This document shows positions 1 through 7,719 of a DNA stretch of 15,370 bases, piece by piece. A model generated the notes under the pieces. The model worked only from the letters and a program-made list of their open reading frames with translations. It was not told the DNA's origin and made no database searches. Numbering within the stretch: the first letter of the stretch is position 1; each line of letters begins with the position of its first letter. Both the position numbers and the translations under genes were made by a program. The stretch is from Verrucomicrobiota bacterium. GTDB lineage: Bacteria > Verrucomicrobiota > Kiritimatiellia > B70-G9. The stretch is taken from positions 1 to 15,370 of the forward strand of contig QNAJ01000007.1 in NCBI GenBank assembly GCA_003641465.1. Direction: 5' to 3'.

Positions 1-393
1 GAAAAGGCGGAAATATCCCGCCGGGCCCTGGAAGAATTCCTGCTGGAACTTCTGACCGTGCTGGATCACTTTGAGCTGGGCCTCAGCGCCGCCGAACAGC
101 ACCGGGTACAGGATTCCATCCTGGAGGGTTTCCGCCGCGTACATCAGCAGCTGATGCGGCTTCTTGAGAAGTACGGCGTAAGGCCGATAGAGTCCGTCGG
201 TAGGAATTTCGATCCCCGCATCCATGAGGCTGTCGCCCATATTCCTTCCGAGGAGCATCCGGAGAATGTGATCGTTGCCGAGACGCGGAAGGGGTACACC
301 ATCGGCGACCGGCTGCTGCGGGAAGCGCGTGTAGTCGTCTCCGCGGGGCCGCCGCAGGAGGAGAAGCAGGAGGACTCCGGGGCTGAGGAGTGA
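1..393 (+). CDS. grpE: GrpE nucleotide exchange factor (5' truncated by window edge)
   Basis: GrpE is the cytoplasmic nucleotide exchange factor that releases ADP from DnaK during the chaperone cycle. The reading frame is open from base 1 and the true start lies outside the window; about 130 C-terminal residues are present. The first ~50 residues are the end of the long dimerising helix and the four-helix bundle. The rest is the C-terminal beta domain that contacts DnaK. It shows the family pattern: a YGV..I block, then FDP..HEAV near base 210, and the closing NVIVAETRKGYTIGDRLLR block near bases 265-325, where GYTIGDRLLREARVVV matches the usual G-Y-x-x-x-D-R-x-x-R-x-A-x-V signature. The tail after that is short, acidic and unconserved. 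The stop at 391-393 lies 5 bases before the preferred dnaJ start, so the two are almost certainly one transcript. Identification is secure; only the N-terminus is missing. Confidence 0.95.
   Translation, partial: EKAEISRRALEEFLLELLTVLDHFELGLSAAEQHRVQDSILEGFRRVHQQLMRLLEKYGVRPIESVGRNFDPRIHEAVAHIPSEEHPENVIVAETRKGYTIGDRLLREARVVVSAGPPQEEKQEDSGAEE
385..390 (+). promoter_or_regulatory. Ribosome binding site that decides the dnaJ start
   Basis: GAGGAG sits inside the last codons of grpE and ends 8 bases before the GTG at 399. For the alternative in-frame GTG at 390 the nearest purine-rich element (around 368-373) is about 16 bases away, which is too far. The 399 start also gives the normal DnaJ N-terminus (MTDRDYYEILGV). 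Confidence 0.7.
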
Positions 394-398
394 CGCCG

Positions 399-1565
399 GT
401 GACCGACAGGGATTACTACGAGATTCTGGGCGTCAGCCGGGATGCCTCCGAAGAGGATATCAAGAAGGCCTACCGGCGGCTGGCGCTGAAGTACCACCCC
501 GACCGGAATCCGGGTGACAAAGAGGCCGAAGAGAGATTCAAGGAGATCACCGAAGCCTACGAGGTGCTCAGCGATCCTCAGAAGCGACGCCAGTATGACC
601 AGTTCGGTCGTCGCGCCTTTGCTCCCGGGGGAGCGGCCGCCGCGGCCGGGACGGCGGGCTTCGGTCTGGATCTGGACGAGGCGCTGCGGGTATTCATGGA
701 GGCCTTCGGAGGGTCGGGCAGTATCTTTGATGACTTTTTCGGTATGGCGAGGGGTACCCGGACCCGGCGGGCGCCCGATCGCGGTGCGGATCTGCGCCTT
801 GATCTGGAGGTGGATTTTGAAGAGGCTGCTCTGGGGAGCGAGCGTGAGGTATCCTACTCGGTCCTGCAGGAATGTGCCGCGTGCGGCGGCAGTGGGGCGG
901 CGCCGGGCAGTCGCCCCCAAGTGTGTCCCAATTGCAGGGGCACGGGTGTAGAAGTCCGCGGCAACGGTTTCATTCACATCCGCCAGACCTGTTCGGTATG
1001 TGGCGGCAGCGGCCGCGTGATCGGCGCTCCGTGCCCGCGTTGCCGGGGTGAGGGCCGCGTTCAGGCCCGCCGTACCATTAAGATCAGAATTCCCCCGGGG
1101 GTGGAAACCGGATCACGTCTGCGGGTACGTGGTGCGGGTGAAGGTGGCAGGCACGGTGCGCCACCCGGGGATCTTTTCGTGGTCATTCACGTGCGGCCGC
1201 ATGATCTGTTCGAGCGGCACGACCTGCATACCTTCTGCGAGGTTCCGGTACCTTTTCACATCGCAGCGCTGGGAGGCGAAATCCGGGTGCCGACGATCCA
1301 CGGCTACACCCGGTTGAAGGTTCCCGCGGGAACGCAGAGCGGAAGAATGTTCCGCTTACGTGGAATGGGGATCCACGCCGGTGGTCGCAAAGGGGATCAT
1401 CACGTGCGGGTGCAGGTGGCGGTGCCGGATCGCCTCAGCGCCGAGCAGCAGCGACTCCTGGCACAGTTCGGGTCCTCGTTCAGTGAATCGCAGATCAGTC
1501 GCCTGCGGGAAACTTATCGCAAGGCCGACGCTTTCTACGAGCGCAAGAAAGCTTTGGGCAAATAA
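399..1565 (+). CDS. dnaJ: Chaperone protein DnaJ (Hsp40, type I)
   Basis: DnaJ is the J-domain co-chaperone that delivers unfolded clients to DnaK and stimulates its ATPase. With the GTG start at 399 the protein is 388 residues, the usual length. The J domain spans residues ~4-70, with the essential HPD at 33-35. A Gly/Ala/Phe-rich linker follows (~71-118). The zinc-binding domain has all four CxxCxGxG repeats, with cysteine pairs at 159/162, 176/179, 198/201 and 212/215, so both zinc sites are complete. The C-terminal peptide-binding beta domains follow (~225-350), with a final charged helix. An in-frame GTG at 390 would add three residues and overlap the grpE stop, but it has a poorer ribosome site. 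The gene follows grpE directly, and its 3' end converges on the minus-strand gene ending at 1586 with only 20 bases between. No terminator-like hairpin is evident there. Confidence 0.96.
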   Translation: MTDRDYYEILGVSRDASEEDIKKAYRRLALKYHPDRNPGDKEAEERFKEITEAYEVLSDPQKRRQYDQFGRRAFAPGGAAAAAGTAGFGLDLDEALRVFMEAFGGSGSIFDDFFGMARGTRTRRAPDRGADLRLDLEVDFEEAALGSEREVSYSVLQECAACGGSGAAPGSRPQVCPNCRGTGVEVRGNGFIHIRQTCSVCGGSGRVIGAPCPRCRGEGRVQARRTIKIRIPPGVETGSRLRVRGAGEGGRHGAPPGDLFVVIHVRPHDLFERHDLHTFCEVPVPFHIAALGGEIRVPTIHGYTRLKVPAGTQSGRMFRLRGMGIHAGGRKGDHHVRVQVAVPDRLSAEQQRLLAQFGSSFSESQISRLRETYRKADAFYERKKALGK

Positions 1566-1585
1566 GGCTGCCACCATGCCCGCGG

Positions 1586-3265
1586 TCAGGCTCCCGGCGG
1601 CGGGGGGCGCAGCGGCGTGTAGGCGCGTTCTTTTTCCGGAGTAAGGCCCGACGGCAGGCCGACGATTTCCACCAGGCGCTCCAAAAGCTTGTCCAGCCGC
1701 TCTCCGCAGCGGGCGGCTACCTGGAGCACATCCTGCTGGTCATTGTTTATGTCCCCCAGGTGACGGGCGAGAAGCATTCCCACCGCGCAGTTTATCGCTG
1801 AAAGGGACTGGGCCAGTTCCTGGGCGATCTCCGCCAGCAGCTCCAGCATCGCCCGGCGTGAGAGCCGGATCTTCTGGCGCTCCGCCTCTTCCACGCCGAT
1901 CAGTGTTTCCTCCTGGGCAGCGAGCTTTTTCTCCAGTTCCCCGATTCTGGCTTCGGTGCGGTCAGCGGCGCGTTCGACCTCGTTACCGATCCGTTCCATG
2001 ACCTGACGCAGCTCGGCGCTCTTACCCTCGGGAGCCTTCATCAGCTCGTCCAGCTCTTCCAGCAACGCCGCCAGCGCACCGATTCCGCTGGGAATTCTGA
2101 GTTCCATACCTGAGGGGGCGGAAGAACGGATGCTGCTGACGACCAGTTGCGACCAACCGTCGGGAGAGAGACCGCTCTCTATGAGACATCGGGCCAGGGG
2201 GTCGTCTGGTGACAGAGCCTGTTCGCCGCGCCGCTTGATATAGCGCCGGATGCGGTCTTCGGCTTTCTTCAGAGCCGACATCCGCTTGACGTATTCACTG
2301 GCGAGTGAGTCCACGTCCAGTTGTTCCACCATGTCGCTGACCGCTTCGGAAATGGCCTCCAGCTCACCCGGAGACAGCTCGCCGGCAACTCCCCGCAGAC
2401 GATCAAGTATTTCTTTCTCGAGGAGAAGCAGCGTTTTGCGGATGATCCGGCGTCCTTTCTGGCTGGAAGCATGCCGGGTGGCGAGCAGTCCGTCGAAAGT
2501 GCGCCGCAGGCAGCCGATAACGATGTCCGCCAGAGTCTCGCCTTCGGCCAGTCCGGTGGTGCGCTGGCGGATGGCAGTGGCCTCCATTATCAGCTCGGCC
2601 AGCCGGCTGGCGTCATCGGCGGCGTCTTCCATGGTCTTCAGGGGTTCTTTCTCCAGGGTGTCCGTATCGCCCTTGAGGAAGGCCAGAATCTGCTGAACCA
2701 TGGGCAGGGCGCGACGGACGGTTTCTTCTTCCTCACGGTCCACTATTGCCTGGCTCTCAGTGACTCGTTCGTACTTCACCCGTTCGGCGAGGATGTAGCG
2801 CAGGTCCTGCTGCTGCATCCGCCGGAGTACCGCATCCGGCCCTTCATCCTCAGGCGGCGGCGTGGCCAGTATCTCAATGAAACGTCTGAATTCCTCCCGC
2901 GGCATGCCCCGCAGAAGCGAAAAGCCCGCCACCTCCAGGCGGTGCAGGCGGTCAGCCAGCATACGGATGAACGGATTACGGAGGTCGGCAGGCTTCCCTT
3001 CGACCAGCAGGTCTCTTTCCGCCACGCTGATATTGATCCGCGAGACCGGCTTCATCATCTCCTCAAAGGCACGATAGCAATCATCCACGGCGGCTTCCGC
3101 CAGCGGGTGATGTAGTCCGTACAGTGTGGCGTTACTGATCGCCCGTCCTGCCAGACGAAGAAACTCGTGCGCCTGCTCCGGGCTGACCTTGGCCTCGGCG
3201 GATTTGCCCGATTCCGCCGGCGATGACGGCCGGCCGGAGGGCCTCTCTTTCTCAGGGGGAGTCAT
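1586..3265 (-). CDS. 559-residue helical signalling-type protein with degenerate HisKA-like C-terminus
   Basis: No named family is certain. Seen: a low-complexity polar N-terminus (1-25); a domain at ~30-155 with the pattern LYGLHHP...A (residues ~55-65), an ISVAERDLLVEGKPA strand pair and a MPREEFRRFIEILA helix. This pattern recurs in the N-terminal regions of some HD-domain and signalling proteins. A long helical middle follows, rich in Glu, Arg and Leu, with a probable coiled coil at ~395-470. The final ~70 residues resemble the two-helix dimerisation domain of histidine kinases: LLAEIAQELAQSLSAINCAV, then a DINNDQQDVLQ turn and RLDKLLERLVEIVGL. The phosphoacceptor position reads AQEL (Gln482) instead of SHEL, the following Pro is absent, and no ATPase domain follows. 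A structural, scaffold or phosphotransfer-partner role is inference. The start ATG overlaps the stop of the upstream gene by 4 bases (ATGA), implying translational coupling. Confidence 0.85.
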   Translation of the reverse strand: MTPPEKERPSGRPSSPAESGKSAEAKVSPEQAHEFLRLAGRAISNATLYGLHHPLAEAAVDDCYRAFEEMMKPVSRINISVAERDLLVEGKPADLRNPFIRMLADRLHRLEVAGFSLLRGMPREEFRRFIEILATPPPEDEGPDAVLRRMQQQDLRYILAERVKYERVTESQAIVDREEEETVRRALPMVQQILAFLKGDTDTLEKEPLKTMEDAADDASRLAELIMEATAIRQRTTGLAEGETLADIVIGCLRRTFDGLLATRHASSQKGRRIIRKTLLLLEKEILDRLRGVAGELSPGELEAISEAVSDMVEQLDVDSLASEYVKRMSALKKAEDRIRRYIKRRGEQALSPDDPLARCLIESGLSPDGWSQLVVSSIRSSAPSGMELRIPSGIGALAALLEELDELMKAPEGKSAELRQVMERIGNEVERAADRTEARIGELEKKLAAQEETLIGVEEAERQKIRLSRRAMLELLAEIAQELAQSLSAINCAVGMLLARHLGDINNDQQDVLQVAARCGERLDKLLERLVEIVGLPSGLTPEKERAYTPLRPPPPGA

Positions 3266-3843
3266 TTTCCAGCAGCCGGACCGGGTGGAAACAGAAAGGC
3301 TCCCTCATTGGGCAGGCGATCTACGCATTGGTCGCCTTCCCATGCCTCGACGACGAATTTCCACCGGTCATGCGAAATAAATGCCGGGCTCAGTATTTCC
3401 AGCTTGACGCTTTTTTTCCGGACCCGAAGCTGCCGTACGGTGAACGGGGTGCTTTCGAGCTGAGGGATACGCGGAACCGTGAGCGCTTGCCACTTGCGGT
3501 GGGCAGATGAATAGGTCGCTACGATGTACAAATCAATCCCGATCTCCTTGACAAAATCGTCTCCGGTTGTGGCATCGTCGTCCAGATCCAGAAAAAATTT
3601 CCATCCCGAACCATCCGCAGGCGACTTGGGCGGTTTTTCCTTCAAGGGGATGACAAATCGGATCAGGTTGGACGATTTGCGGGATACTTCTACGCTTGTC
3701 AGGTCATAAGTGCCCGCCGCCGACCCCACCAGCATATCATTAGTCGGATCGGTGAAGATATGAGTTTCGGCTGCGCGGGCTTCCCCGGCCGCCATCACTG
3801 CCAGAAGGATGGCGCCGCCACCCGCCAGTACATGCGATCTCAT
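3262..3843 (-). CDS. Exported hypothetical protein, probable beta-sandwich
   Basis: The 193-residue protein starts with a Sec signal peptide: MRSH, a hydrophobic stretch (AGGGAILLAVMAAG) and an ARA|AE-type cleavage site near residue 24. The mature part is strand-rich, with a WKFFLDLDDDATTGDD segment whose alternating aspartates resemble a calcium-binding loop. It has single tryptophans typical of extracellular beta-sandwiches (CBM9- or DOMON-like). That family assignment is only a resemblance. The frame is open upstream to 3975, but the start at 3843 is chosen because GGGAGGG lies about 8 bases upstream and because it puts the signal peptide at the N-terminus. The gene follows purH by 128 bases, which hold a promoter candidate, and overlaps the next gene by 4 bases (ATGA). 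The exported protein and the helical protein downstream are therefore made together and may act in one envelope-sensing pathway (inference). Confidence 0.85.
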   Translation of the reverse strand: MRSHVLAGGGAILLAVMAAGEARAAETHIFTDPTNDMLVGSAAGTYDLTSVEVSRKSSNLIRFVIPLKEKPPKSPADGSGWKFFLDLDDDATTGDDFVKEIGIDLYIVATYSSAHRKWQALTVPRIPQLESTPFTVRQLRVRKKSVKLEILSPAFISHDRWKFVVEAWEGDQCVDRLPNEGAFLFPPGPAAGK

Positions 3844-3876
3844 CTCGGTTTCCCTCCCGTGCGCCCCCTCAGAATC

Positions 3877-3908
3877 ATTATAAACCCCGAGGTGACCACT
3901 GCAGTCAA
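3877..3908 (-). promoter_or_regulatory. Sigma-70-type promoter candidate for the exported-protein gene
   Basis: On the minus strand TTGACT (3908-3903) is followed after 20 bases by a perfect TATAAT (3882-3877), about 34 bases before the ATG at 3843. The -10 is ideal and the -35 has five of six consensus bases. The 20-base spacer is longer than the preferred 17, so activity may be weak or activator-dependent. It would allow the two genes downstream of purH to be expressed independently of it. Confidence 0.5.
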
Positions 3909-3971
3909 TATGATTCTCTGCCGGTCCTCCGCAACAGCGGCCGCCAGGCCGGGCACCCGGCTGCCCTATCG

Positions 3972-5597
3972 TCAATGCAGAAAGTGACGTATACCGGTGA
4001 AGGCCATGGCGATTCCGAACCGGTCACAGGCTGCGATGACTTCCTCATCCCGCCGTGACCCGCCCGGCTGCACGATATAGCGGATACCGGCCTGGGCGGC
4101 ATGCTCGATGCTGTCGGCGAAGGGGAAAAAGGCATCGGAAACCAGCACCACCTCGCGCATGATGCGGTTGGCAAATTCCTGTGGAGATGAGCCGTAGGCG
4201 TCCGCCTTGTACATGTTGTCAATATTCTGCAGTGCGCGCGCGAGAGCCAGCTTACGCACGGCGTCCACCCGGTTGGGTTGCCCCGCACCCATGCCCAGCA
4301 GCATGAACTGGCCGGGTTCATATTCGCGGACCACCACTACTGCGTTGGACTTTACGTACTTGCATGCCCGGATGCCGAATTCCGCCAGGGGCCGTTTCAC
4401 GTCCGGGAAAACCTGTTCGGTAGGAACCATCCACTGGGCAATGAGCGCTGTGTCGCGACTCTGCACCAGGAGGCCACCGCCGATGGACCGCAGATTCCAT
4501 CCCGCCTCGGCCGGCCGGGGCGGGCCCGGCAGCTTCAGCAGCCGGACGTTCTGCCGCCGGGTGAGAATTTCCAGAGCCTCCGGCAGAAAATCCGGTGCGA
4601 TCAATACCTCTACGAAGCGGTCCTGGAGGAATTCCGCCGCCTCGCCGTCAACCGCTCGGGAGAATGCAATCACGCTGCCGAACGCGGAAACCGGGTCGCC
4701 CGCCCACGCGGCTTCCAGCGCGCGGCGGACTGACTCGCCGGTGGCGTATCCGCAGGGATTACCGTGTTTGACGATCGCTACGGCGGTATGCGGCGCCAGC
4801 TCGCTTACCGCCGCCAGGGCCGCGTCGCCGTCCATGTAATTGTTGTAGGACATCTGTTTGCCGTGAAGCTGCTCCGCTTCCAGCAGGGACGGGGAAACGG
4901 TATCCTCCCGCGCATACACGAAGCCCTGCTGGTGCGGATTCTCGCCGTAGCGCAAAGCGGTTCCCTTTTCCCCGAACACGGCCAAAAAAGGAGCTTCTTC
5001 GCCCGCCTGCTCGGAGAGATAACGGGCGATCGCGGCATCATATTTGGCCATCCGCGCGAATACCTTCCGCGCCAGTCGGCGGCGCAGTTCCAGGGTGGTG
5101 TTTCCCGAGGAGCGGACCTGTTCCAGCACCACGGGATAGTCTTCGGGATCAATTACCACGGTCACATGGGCATGATTCTTGGCGGCCGCCCGGACCATGG
5201 TGGGCCCGCCGATGTCGATATTTTCCATGGCCTCCTCGAAGGATACCCCCGGCCGGGCAACCGTCTGCTCAAAGGGATAGAGATTCACGCACACCAGGTC
5301 CACCGGCCTGATTTGGTGCTTCTGCAGAGCAGCGGCGTGGCTGGAATCATCCCGGCGGAAGAGAATCCCGGCATGGATGGCCGGGTGCAGGGTCTTTACC
5401 CTGCCGTCCAGAATCTCAGGGAAGCCGGTCAGCTCCGAAATGTCCGCGACCGGAATACCGGCCTCGCGCAGGGCACGCGCCGTGCCCCCGGTAGAGATGA
5501 TTTCGATGCCCGCTGCGGCCAGTCCCCGGGCGAAATCCACGATTCCGGTCTTGTCGTGAACGCTCAGTAGTGCCCGCTCGATGCGTTCCCCTTTCAT
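3972..5597 (-). CDS. purH: Bifunctional AICAR formyltransferase / IMP cyclohydrolase PurH
   Basis: PurH catalyses the last two steps of de novo IMP synthesis in the cytoplasm: formylation of AICAR by 10-formyl-THF, then ring closure to IMP. The 541 residues match the family length (510-540). The N-terminal MGS-like cyclohydrolase domain (~1-150) shows LLSVHDKTG, STGGTAR and GRVKTLHPAIHAGIL. The formyltransferase domain (~200-541) shows LRYGENPHQQG, MSYNNYMDGDAA, KHGNPCG with the catalytic Lys277-His278 pair, DPVSAFGSVIA, GAGQPNRVDAV and the C-terminal SDAFFPFADSIEHAA...GIRHFLH block. The ATG at 5597 is preceded by AGGAG about 10 bases upstream. It is transcribed divergently from the membrane-protein gene at 5773. 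No other purine gene is adjacent, so the pathway is not clustered here. Both active sites look intact. Confidence 0.98.
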   Translation of the reverse strand: MKGERIERALLSVHDKTGIVDFARGLAAAGIEIISTGGTARALREAGIPVADISELTGFPEILDGRVKTLHPAIHAGILFRRDDSSHAAALQKHQIRPVDLVCVNLYPFEQTVARPGVSFEEAMENIDIGGPTMVRAAAKNHAHVTVVIDPEDYPVVLEQVRSSGNTTLELRRRLARKVFARMAKYDAAIARYLSEQAGEEAPFLAVFGEKGTALRYGENPHQQGFVYAREDTVSPSLLEAEQLHGKQMSYNNYMDGDAALAAVSELAPHTAVAIVKHGNPCGYATGESVRRALEAAWAGDPVSAFGSVIAFSRAVDGEAAEFLQDRFVEVLIAPDFLPEALEILTRRQNVRLLKLPGPPRPAEAGWNLRSIGGGLLVQSRDTALIAQWMVPTEQVFPDVKRPLAEFGIRACKYVKSNAVVVVREYEPGQFMLLGMGAGQPNRVDAVRKLALARALQNIDNMYKADAYGSSPQEFANRIMREVVLVSDAFFPFADSIEHAAQAGIRYIVQPGGSRRDEEVIAACDRFGIAMAFTGIRHFLH

Positions 5598-5772
5598 CGG
5601 AATACGACTCCTCTTGTTTTTTCCCTGCAGGTGATACCGGCAGTCTAATACGGGCAGTGTACGGCGGTCAGCTCAAAAACGCCGCCGGGTTGCATCCGGG
5701 CATAAAAAATAGACTTACGCTCACATCTGGCACAGAATCCGGTAGAGGTGCAGGTGGCGGGGAGGCGCATTC

Positions 5773-6963
5773 ATGCGGGATGGAGGACCGGCCAGTGCCG
5801 ATAGTTTCCGCGTTCGCCTGGCGGCCGAGATACAACGGTTATGCCAGGCCGGCGAAACTGCGCGACTGCGCATACTGCATGAGGACCGCCTGGGAATGGT
5901 GGTCATCGAAGACGGCCGGCTGGTACACGCACAGGTCCTCGATACCGCGGGCGAGGCCGCGCTGGAGGAGATCTTCACCTGGGAAGGTGCCGCGTGGGAG
6001 ACTCTGTACGGGTTTCGGCCGGCAAAACGGACCATAACCCGGCCTTACCAGCAAGTACTCCGCGATCTGGTTCAGGGCACGCGGATGGCTGTGGCGGCCC
6101 CCCCGGAAATCGAGACGGCTCCGCCTGCGGCGGAGGCGGAAGCTGCGCCACCACCGATGCAGAGACCCCGCCGCCTGCTGTTGGCCGCATTGGGAATTGC
6201 GGTCGCCGCTGTGGTGGTGTGGTTCATCGGGCAATTGGAAAAAAGGCGCGGGGCCATAACCCGGGCGGTGCATTGGACGGCCCGGCATGTGGAGACCAGG
6301 GTGACGCCTCCGCCGGAGACAGCGGCACCTCCCCCGTCAATCACTCGCGTGGTTTCCACGGTATTCGACGATCTCGGTCCTGAATGGATGTTGCTGGAAG
6401 CCTACCATATCTGGCTGCCGGTGTTTTCCACCTCGGCGGTGAGTGTGCTGGTATCGCGTGACGTATTTTCCGCGTTGTCCGGCTCAGGCGGCTGGGTCGA
6501 GCTGATGGGGCCTTTCGGAGCACGCATCGGAGCCCGAGCGTTCGCGGTCCGCTCTCCATATCGTCGGACGATCTATCTGCGGCCGTCCATGGCGGAAGCT
6601 CTGGGCATAAGCGCGGACGGCATTTCGCGGGTGGCCCTGCGTGCGGTACGCTGGCCCTCTTCTTCTCCCGGCATGGCCGATGTGGAGTTCACTTTTATCC
6701 GGCGACTGCCGGAATCCTACTGCGAGCATCCCCTGGTGGCCGGGTTGGCCCTCGCGACACTTCTGCGCTACGGCCTCCGTCCCGGAATGCCTCTGCTGGC
6801 CGAGGGACCGGCCGGTTATCAGTCGCTGCGCATCCAGTTGATGGATCGCGGCAATCCGGCTGAGCTGTGGCTGAGCCGGCTAGCCCGGGAGGCATTGGGT
6901 GTGACCTCTCGGTGGACCCGGGTAGTCCTGCACATCCGCCCCACGGCGGAACTGTACCCCTAG
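5773..6963 (+). CDS. One-pass membrane protein: DUF4388/PATAN-like domain, TM helix, two RlpA-like motifs
   Basis: The 396-residue protein has three parts. Residues ~12-100 resemble DUF4388/PATAN: GMVVIEDGRLVHAQ, then AGEAALEEIFTWEGAAWETL, the usual 'dGrlvhA...Ge.Al.ei..W..G' pattern of these signalling domains. An Ala/Pro/Glu-rich linker (108-130) leads to one membrane helix (RRLLLAALGIAVAAVVVWFIGQL, ~133-155) flanked by basic residues. The C-terminal part (~190-396), probably periplasmic, holds two similar segments: 265-291 (RTIYLRPSMAEALGIS...SRVALRAV) and 352-388 (RIQLMDRGNPAELWLSRLAREALGV...TRVVLHI). Both look like the 'DRGP...IDLS..AA..LGI..G.a.V' end of RlpA-type double-psi barrels. 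ATG at 5773 has GGGGAGG ending about 7 bases upstream. A sensor or anchor linking a cytoplasmic domain to the wall is inference; no enzyme active site can be assigned. Confidence 0.85.
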   Translation: MRDGGPASADSFRVRLAAEIQRLCQAGETARLRILHEDRLGMVVIEDGRLVHAQVLDTAGEAALEEIFTWEGAAWETLYGFRPAKRTITRPYQQVLRDLVQGTRMAVAAPPEIETAPPAAEAEAAPPPMQRPRRLLLAALGIAVAAVVVWFIGQLEKRRGAITRAVHWTARHVETRVTPPPETAAPPPSITRVVSTVFDDLGPEWMLLEAYHIWLPVFSTSAVSVLVSRDVFSALSGSGGWVELMGPFGARIGARAFAVRSPYRRTIYLRPSMAEALGISADGISRVALRAVRWPSSSPGMADVEFTFIRRLPESYCEHPLVAGLALATLLRYGLRPGMPLLAEGPAGYQSLRIQLMDRGNPAELWLSRLAREALGVTSRWTRVVLHIRPTAELYP

Positions 6964-7010
6964 CCGCAACCCCGTCGAACATCCAAGAATTCGGCGCTTA
7001 CCTGCCCGAA

Positions 7011-7574
7011 TCAGAACTTTATCAGCAGGCCTGCGTTGGCTCCGAACCCGTTCAGCTCGTTGTCCTCTTTTACTGAGATGGTCTCGCCTTCCACCTCGAC
7101 TTCGTCAATGTCGAGCCAGGTATACTTGCCCTCGGCGAAGAGTGCCACGGCGTCCGACACGGAGACCTCCAGGCCCGCGATGGCGAAGTAACCGATCTCG
7201 TCATCCACGTCCACATCAAGCTCCTCGCCGTCAGCCTCGACGTCAATGTCCATGAAGTAGTAGCCGACACCACCGCCGCCGTATATGCAGGCCGTATCCT
7301 GAATGGCGAGTTCCACAATCAGATCACCTTCAACAGGGATGACCTCCAGATCAATGTCCGCGTCGTCTTCGTCATCGGTAAGGTCCGGGTAGTACGCCCC
7401 GCGTACCTCAAAGCACAGTCCGGGCGCCAGCTCGACCTTCAGCTTGGCACCTCCGCCGTAGCCGTCATCGAAATCGTCGGTGTTCCAGTAAGACCCGAAG
7501 ACACCGATTCCGTTGCCAGCCCATGCGGTCTGCAGGCTGAGAGCCGCTATCACGGACGCGACGAGTATCCTCAT
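7011..7574 (-). CDS. Small acidic outer-membrane beta-barrel-type protein
   Basis: The 187-residue protein has a clear Sec signal peptide (MRILVASVIAALSLQTAWA|G). The mature sequence alternates short amphipathic strands with acidic loops and ends in Phe (GANAGLLIKF), the terminal aromatic expected of a barrel recognised by the BAM machinery. Glycine-aromatic strand features include GIGVFGSYW, IYGGGGVGYYFMDI and VALFAEGKYTWLDI. This fits an 8-strand OmpA/OprF-like or 'outer membrane beta-barrel' family member without a peptidoglycan-binding domain. The loops are exceptionally rich in Asp and Glu (DLTDDEDDADIDLE, DIDVEADGEELDVDVDDE) and could bind divalent cations. Two cysteines occur in the mature part. 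It has its own promoter and a near-perfect ribosome site, so it is probably strongly expressed. It converges with the gene ending at 6963. Function is unknown. Confidence 0.85.
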   Translation of the reverse strand: MRILVASVIAALSLQTAWAGNGIGVFGSYWNTDDFDDGYGGGAKLKVELAPGLCFEVRGAYYPDLTDDEDDADIDLEVIPVEGDLIVELAIQDTACIYGGGGVGYYFMDIDVEADGEELDVDVDDEIGYFAIAGLEVSVSDAVALFAEGKYTWLDIDEVEVEGETISVKEDNELNGFGANAGLLIKF

Positions 7575-7577
7575 ACA

Positions 7578-7587
7578 TCACCTCCTT
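7578..7587 (-). promoter_or_regulatory. Near-complete Shine-Dalgarno sequence
   Basis: The minus strand reads AAGGAGGTGATGTATG. AAGGAGGTGAT is complementary to 11 consecutive bases of the usual 16S rRNA 3' tail, and GGAGG lies 6 bases before the ATG at 7574. This fixes the start of the barrel gene and predicts strong translation initiation. It also shows that this host uses a standard anti-Shine-Dalgarno. Confidence 0.85.
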
Positions 7588-7638
7588 GTCCTGTAAGCCG
7601 GCAGCCGACCTTCTCCCGGTCGCTGTCCCGGCAGCTTC

Positions 7639-7667
7639 AGGTTAGCGGGGCGAGCCGGGCATGTCAA
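7639..7667 (-). promoter_or_regulatory. Promoter candidate for the outer-membrane protein gene
   Basis: On the minus strand a consensus TTGACA (7667-7662) is followed after exactly 17 bases by TAACCT (7644-7639), which matches three of six -10 bases. The leader to the ATG would be about 57 nt. The perfect -35 and ideal spacing support it; the weak -10 lowers certainty. It would separate expression of the barrel gene from the addBA operon upstream. Confidence 0.5.
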
Positions 7668-7719
7668 CAATCGTCGCCTGCCGTGTCGACCGGTCCGTAA
7701 TTGTTCGGTATGCATCAGT

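Noticed and set aside
3844..3975. Longer start for the exported protein
   Set aside because: The extra residues would bury the signal peptide and overlap the purH stop; the 3843 start has a good Shine-Dalgarno sequence and lies downstream of a promoter candidate.
6989..7011. Hairpin ATTCGG-N11-CCGAAT between convergent genes as a terminator
   Set aside because: Six weak pairs, an 11-base loop and no T-run on either strand; it also overlaps the stop codon of the barrel gene.
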